64,000 nucleotides of DNA from Promicromonospora sukumoe (lineage in GTDB: Bacteria > Actinomycetota > Actinomycetes > Actinomycetales > Cellulomonadaceae): assembly GCF_014137995.1 (NCBI RefSeq), contig NZ_JACGWV010000001.1:2542001-2606000 (forward strand), read 5' to 3'. The notes under the pieces were generated by a model. That model was given only the letters and a program-made list of their open reading frames with translations. It did no database searches and was not told the origin of the DNA. Shown here in pieces: positions 62,683-64,000 of this stretch (positions are counted from its first letter, which is position 1; the number at the start of each line of letters is the position of its first letter). The position numbers and the translations under genes were made by a program.

Positions 62683-63063
62683 GATGACCCCTCATTTTTG
62701 TCGCGGTGAATTGCTTTCATCATGCCGAGACAAATTCGGGATATTCAAGCGGGACGACCATTGTTCACAGCCCGGTCACGTCCAGGAAACGGATTCAATC
62801 GGTCCACATGAAGATTGAATCATTCCGCATTGGAATGTGATCCGTCCGCGACAGTTTTCACCCTTTCTTGCACCTTTTCAATCGTTCGGCATTCACCTGT
62901 CTCGTCCGGGCTCCGGCCGCCGCGAGCGCCCCGCGACGGCCGTGTCAGTTTCCTCGCGGTTATTGGCATCGCCGCCACTGGTATCCGCGGATCGTGCGCG
63001 CGACGCTGAGGGACCCGTTCGCCCCAGCGCCTCCCGCGCTCAGAACCCAGGAGAGACACACCG
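62683..63063. promoter_or_regulatory. AT-richer divergent intergenic region
   Basis: This 381-base gap holds no gene I can support. It contains GATTCAAT-N14-ATTGAATC (62792-62821) and CATTCC-N5-GGAATG (62821-62837), both perfect inverted repeats. It is noticeably more AT-rich than its surroundings and must contain the promoters of the NRPS-like operon (leftward) and the MDR gene (rightward). Confidence 0.55.
62792..62821. promoter_or_regulatory. Inverted repeat in divergent promoter region
   Basis: GATTCAAT and ATTGAATC are perfect 8-base arms 14 bases apart, 110 bases upstream of the NRPS-like operon start. It is a candidate regulator-binding site; no regulator gene lies beside it. Confidence 0.45.
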
Positions 63064-64000
63064 ATGACAGACCTGATGAAGGCCGTCGTGCTCACCCGCT
63101 TCGGCGGGACCGACGCCTTCGAGCTGCGCGACGTCCCCGTGCCGCCCGTCGGACCCCGCCAGGTGCGGGTGCGCGTCCACGCGACCGCGGTCAACCCGCT
63201 CGACTACCAGATCCGCCGCGGGGACTACGCGGACCACGTGCCGCTCCCGGCGATCACCGGGCACGACGTCTCCGGCGTGATCGAGGAGGTCGGGTCCGAC
63301 GTCACCGAGTTTCGCGCCGGCGACGCGGTGTACTACACGCCCCGGATCTTCGGCGGCCCCGGCTCCTACGCCGAGCAGCACGTCGCCGACGTCGACCTCG
63401 TGGGCCGCAAGCCCGAGAACATCAGTCACCTGGAGGCCGCGAGCCTGACGCTCGTCGGCGGAACCGTCTGGGAGGCCCTGGTGACGCGGGCCCAGCTCAC
63501 CGTCGGCGAGACGATCCTGGTCCACGGCGGCGCGGGCGGCGTCGGCACCATCGCGATCCAGGTCGCGAAGGCGATGGGCGCCCGGGTGATCACGACCGCG
63601 CGGGCCGTCGACCACGAGTTCGTGCGCTCCCTCGGGGCGGACGACGCGATCGACTTCACCTCGACCGACTACGTCCACGCCGTGGCCGAGCTGACCCACG
63701 GCAAAGGCGTCGACGTCGTCCTCGACACGATCGGCGGCGATGCGCTGACCCGCAGCCCGCTGGCACTCGCCGACTTCGGCCGCGTCGTCAGCATCGTCGA
63801 CATCGCGCAGTCGCAGAACCTCATCGCGGCGTGGGACAGGAACGCCGCCTACCACTTCGTCTTCACGCGACAGAACCGGGGGAAGCTCGACGCGCTCACC
63901 GCGCTGGTCGAGCGTGGTCTGGTGCGGCCGGTCGTCGGGGCGACCCTTCCGCTGGCGCGGATCGGCGAGGCGCACGAGCTGCTGGAGAACAAGCGGTCGT
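63064..64000 (+). CDS. Zinc-independent MDR (quinone reductase-like) protein, 3' end cut off
   Basis: The first 312 residues are visible; the frame is open at the window edge. The start [40 protein letters not shown] and [20 protein letters not shown] are characteristic of NADPH:quinone reductase-like medium-chain reductases. AGGAGAG precedes the ATG. It is divergent from the NRPS-like operon and might reduce an enone or act on the product, though this is unproven. Confidence 0.9.
   Translation, partial: MTDLMKAVVLTRFGGTDAFELRDVPVPPVGPRQVRVRVHATAVNPLDYQIRRGDYADHVPLPAITGHDVSGVIEEVGSDVTEFRAGDAVYYTPRIFGGPGSYAEQHVADVDLVGRKPENISHLEAASLTLVGGTVWEALVTRAQLTVGETILVHGGAGGVGTIAIQVAKAMGARVITTARAVDHEFVRSLGADDAIDFTSTDYVHAVAELTHGKGVDVVLDTIGGDALTRSPLALADFGRVVSIVDIAQSQNLIAAWDRNAAYHFVFTRQNRGKLDALTALVERGLVRPVVGATLPLARIGEAHELLENKRS

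Overview
The window is GC-rich throughout, with G/C in nearly every third codon position, frequent GTG starts and TAGGCT-type -10 boxes placed directly at start codons. It encodes several sugar ABC importers that lack their own ATPase. This fits a high-GC Gram-positive actinobacterium, probably a saprophytic member of Micrococcales (Cellulosimicrobium/Promicromonospora/Isoptericola-like). The genus is an inference, because no marker gene such as rRNA is present.

Layout. 0-5 kb: a fructan-type locus with a GH32 hydrolase (cut by the window edge), a LacI repressor, a Tat-lipoprotein sugar-binding protein and two permeases, carrying three similar operator palindromes. 5-9.1 kb: a LacI repressor divergent from a secreted multimodular GH87 alpha-1,3-glucanase. 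9.2-15 kb: a sulfatase-SBP-permease-permease operon divergent from its LacI regulator, with two TTGC-N6-GCAA operators between them. 15-17.7 kb: an ABC exporter divergent from a TetR regulator. 17.7-20.6 kb: a ThuA plus Gfo/Idh/MocA pair divergent from a LacI regulator. 20.6-22.1 kb: two membrane proteins of unknown function. 22.2-25.5 kb: tRNA-Pro(GGG) followed by a lower-GC patch with a GNAT acetyltransferase and a two-gene ATPase/TOPRIM (DUF4435-like) module that resembles the PARIS anti-phage system (AriA/AriB), closed by a large GC-rich inverted repeat.

25.7-34.6 kb: metabolic and regulatory pairs, namely MFS/GntR, TetR/hydrolase, MmyB-like XRE/SDR, an AraC regulator, an NADPH:quinone-type reductase and a lipoprotein. 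34.6-41.6 kb: a six-gene operon (SBP, two permeases, enolase-superfamily acid-sugar dehydratase, aldo/keto reductase, Gfo/Idh oxidoreductase) under a HutC-type GntR repressor, which looks like a non-phosphorylative sugar oxidation route. 42-45.6 kb: a lysozyme-like secreted protein, an unusual protein with four tandem cold-shock domains, an APH-type kinase and small proteins. 46-50 kb: an AraC regulator and a GH2 glycosidase. 50-53 kb: a cupin, aldo/keto reductase and MmyB-like regulator divergent from a carboxymuconolactone-decarboxylase-like protein. 53-58 kb: an esterase-SBP-permease-permease-TetR operon behind a 380-base leader rich in palindromes. 58-62.7 kb: a compact NRPS-like operon of an acyl-adenylating enzyme fused to a carrier domain plus two free-standing condensation proteins. 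63 kb to the end: an MDR reductase cut by the window edge.

The dominant theme is carbohydrate scavenging. There are four SBP/permease importers with local repressors and dedicated catabolic enzymes, and no nucleotide-binding subunit in any of them, so a shared MsiK-type ATPase elsewhere in the genome is expected. The most interesting non-metabolic features are the PARIS-like module beside tRNA-Pro, the split NRPS-like operon and the four-CSD protein.
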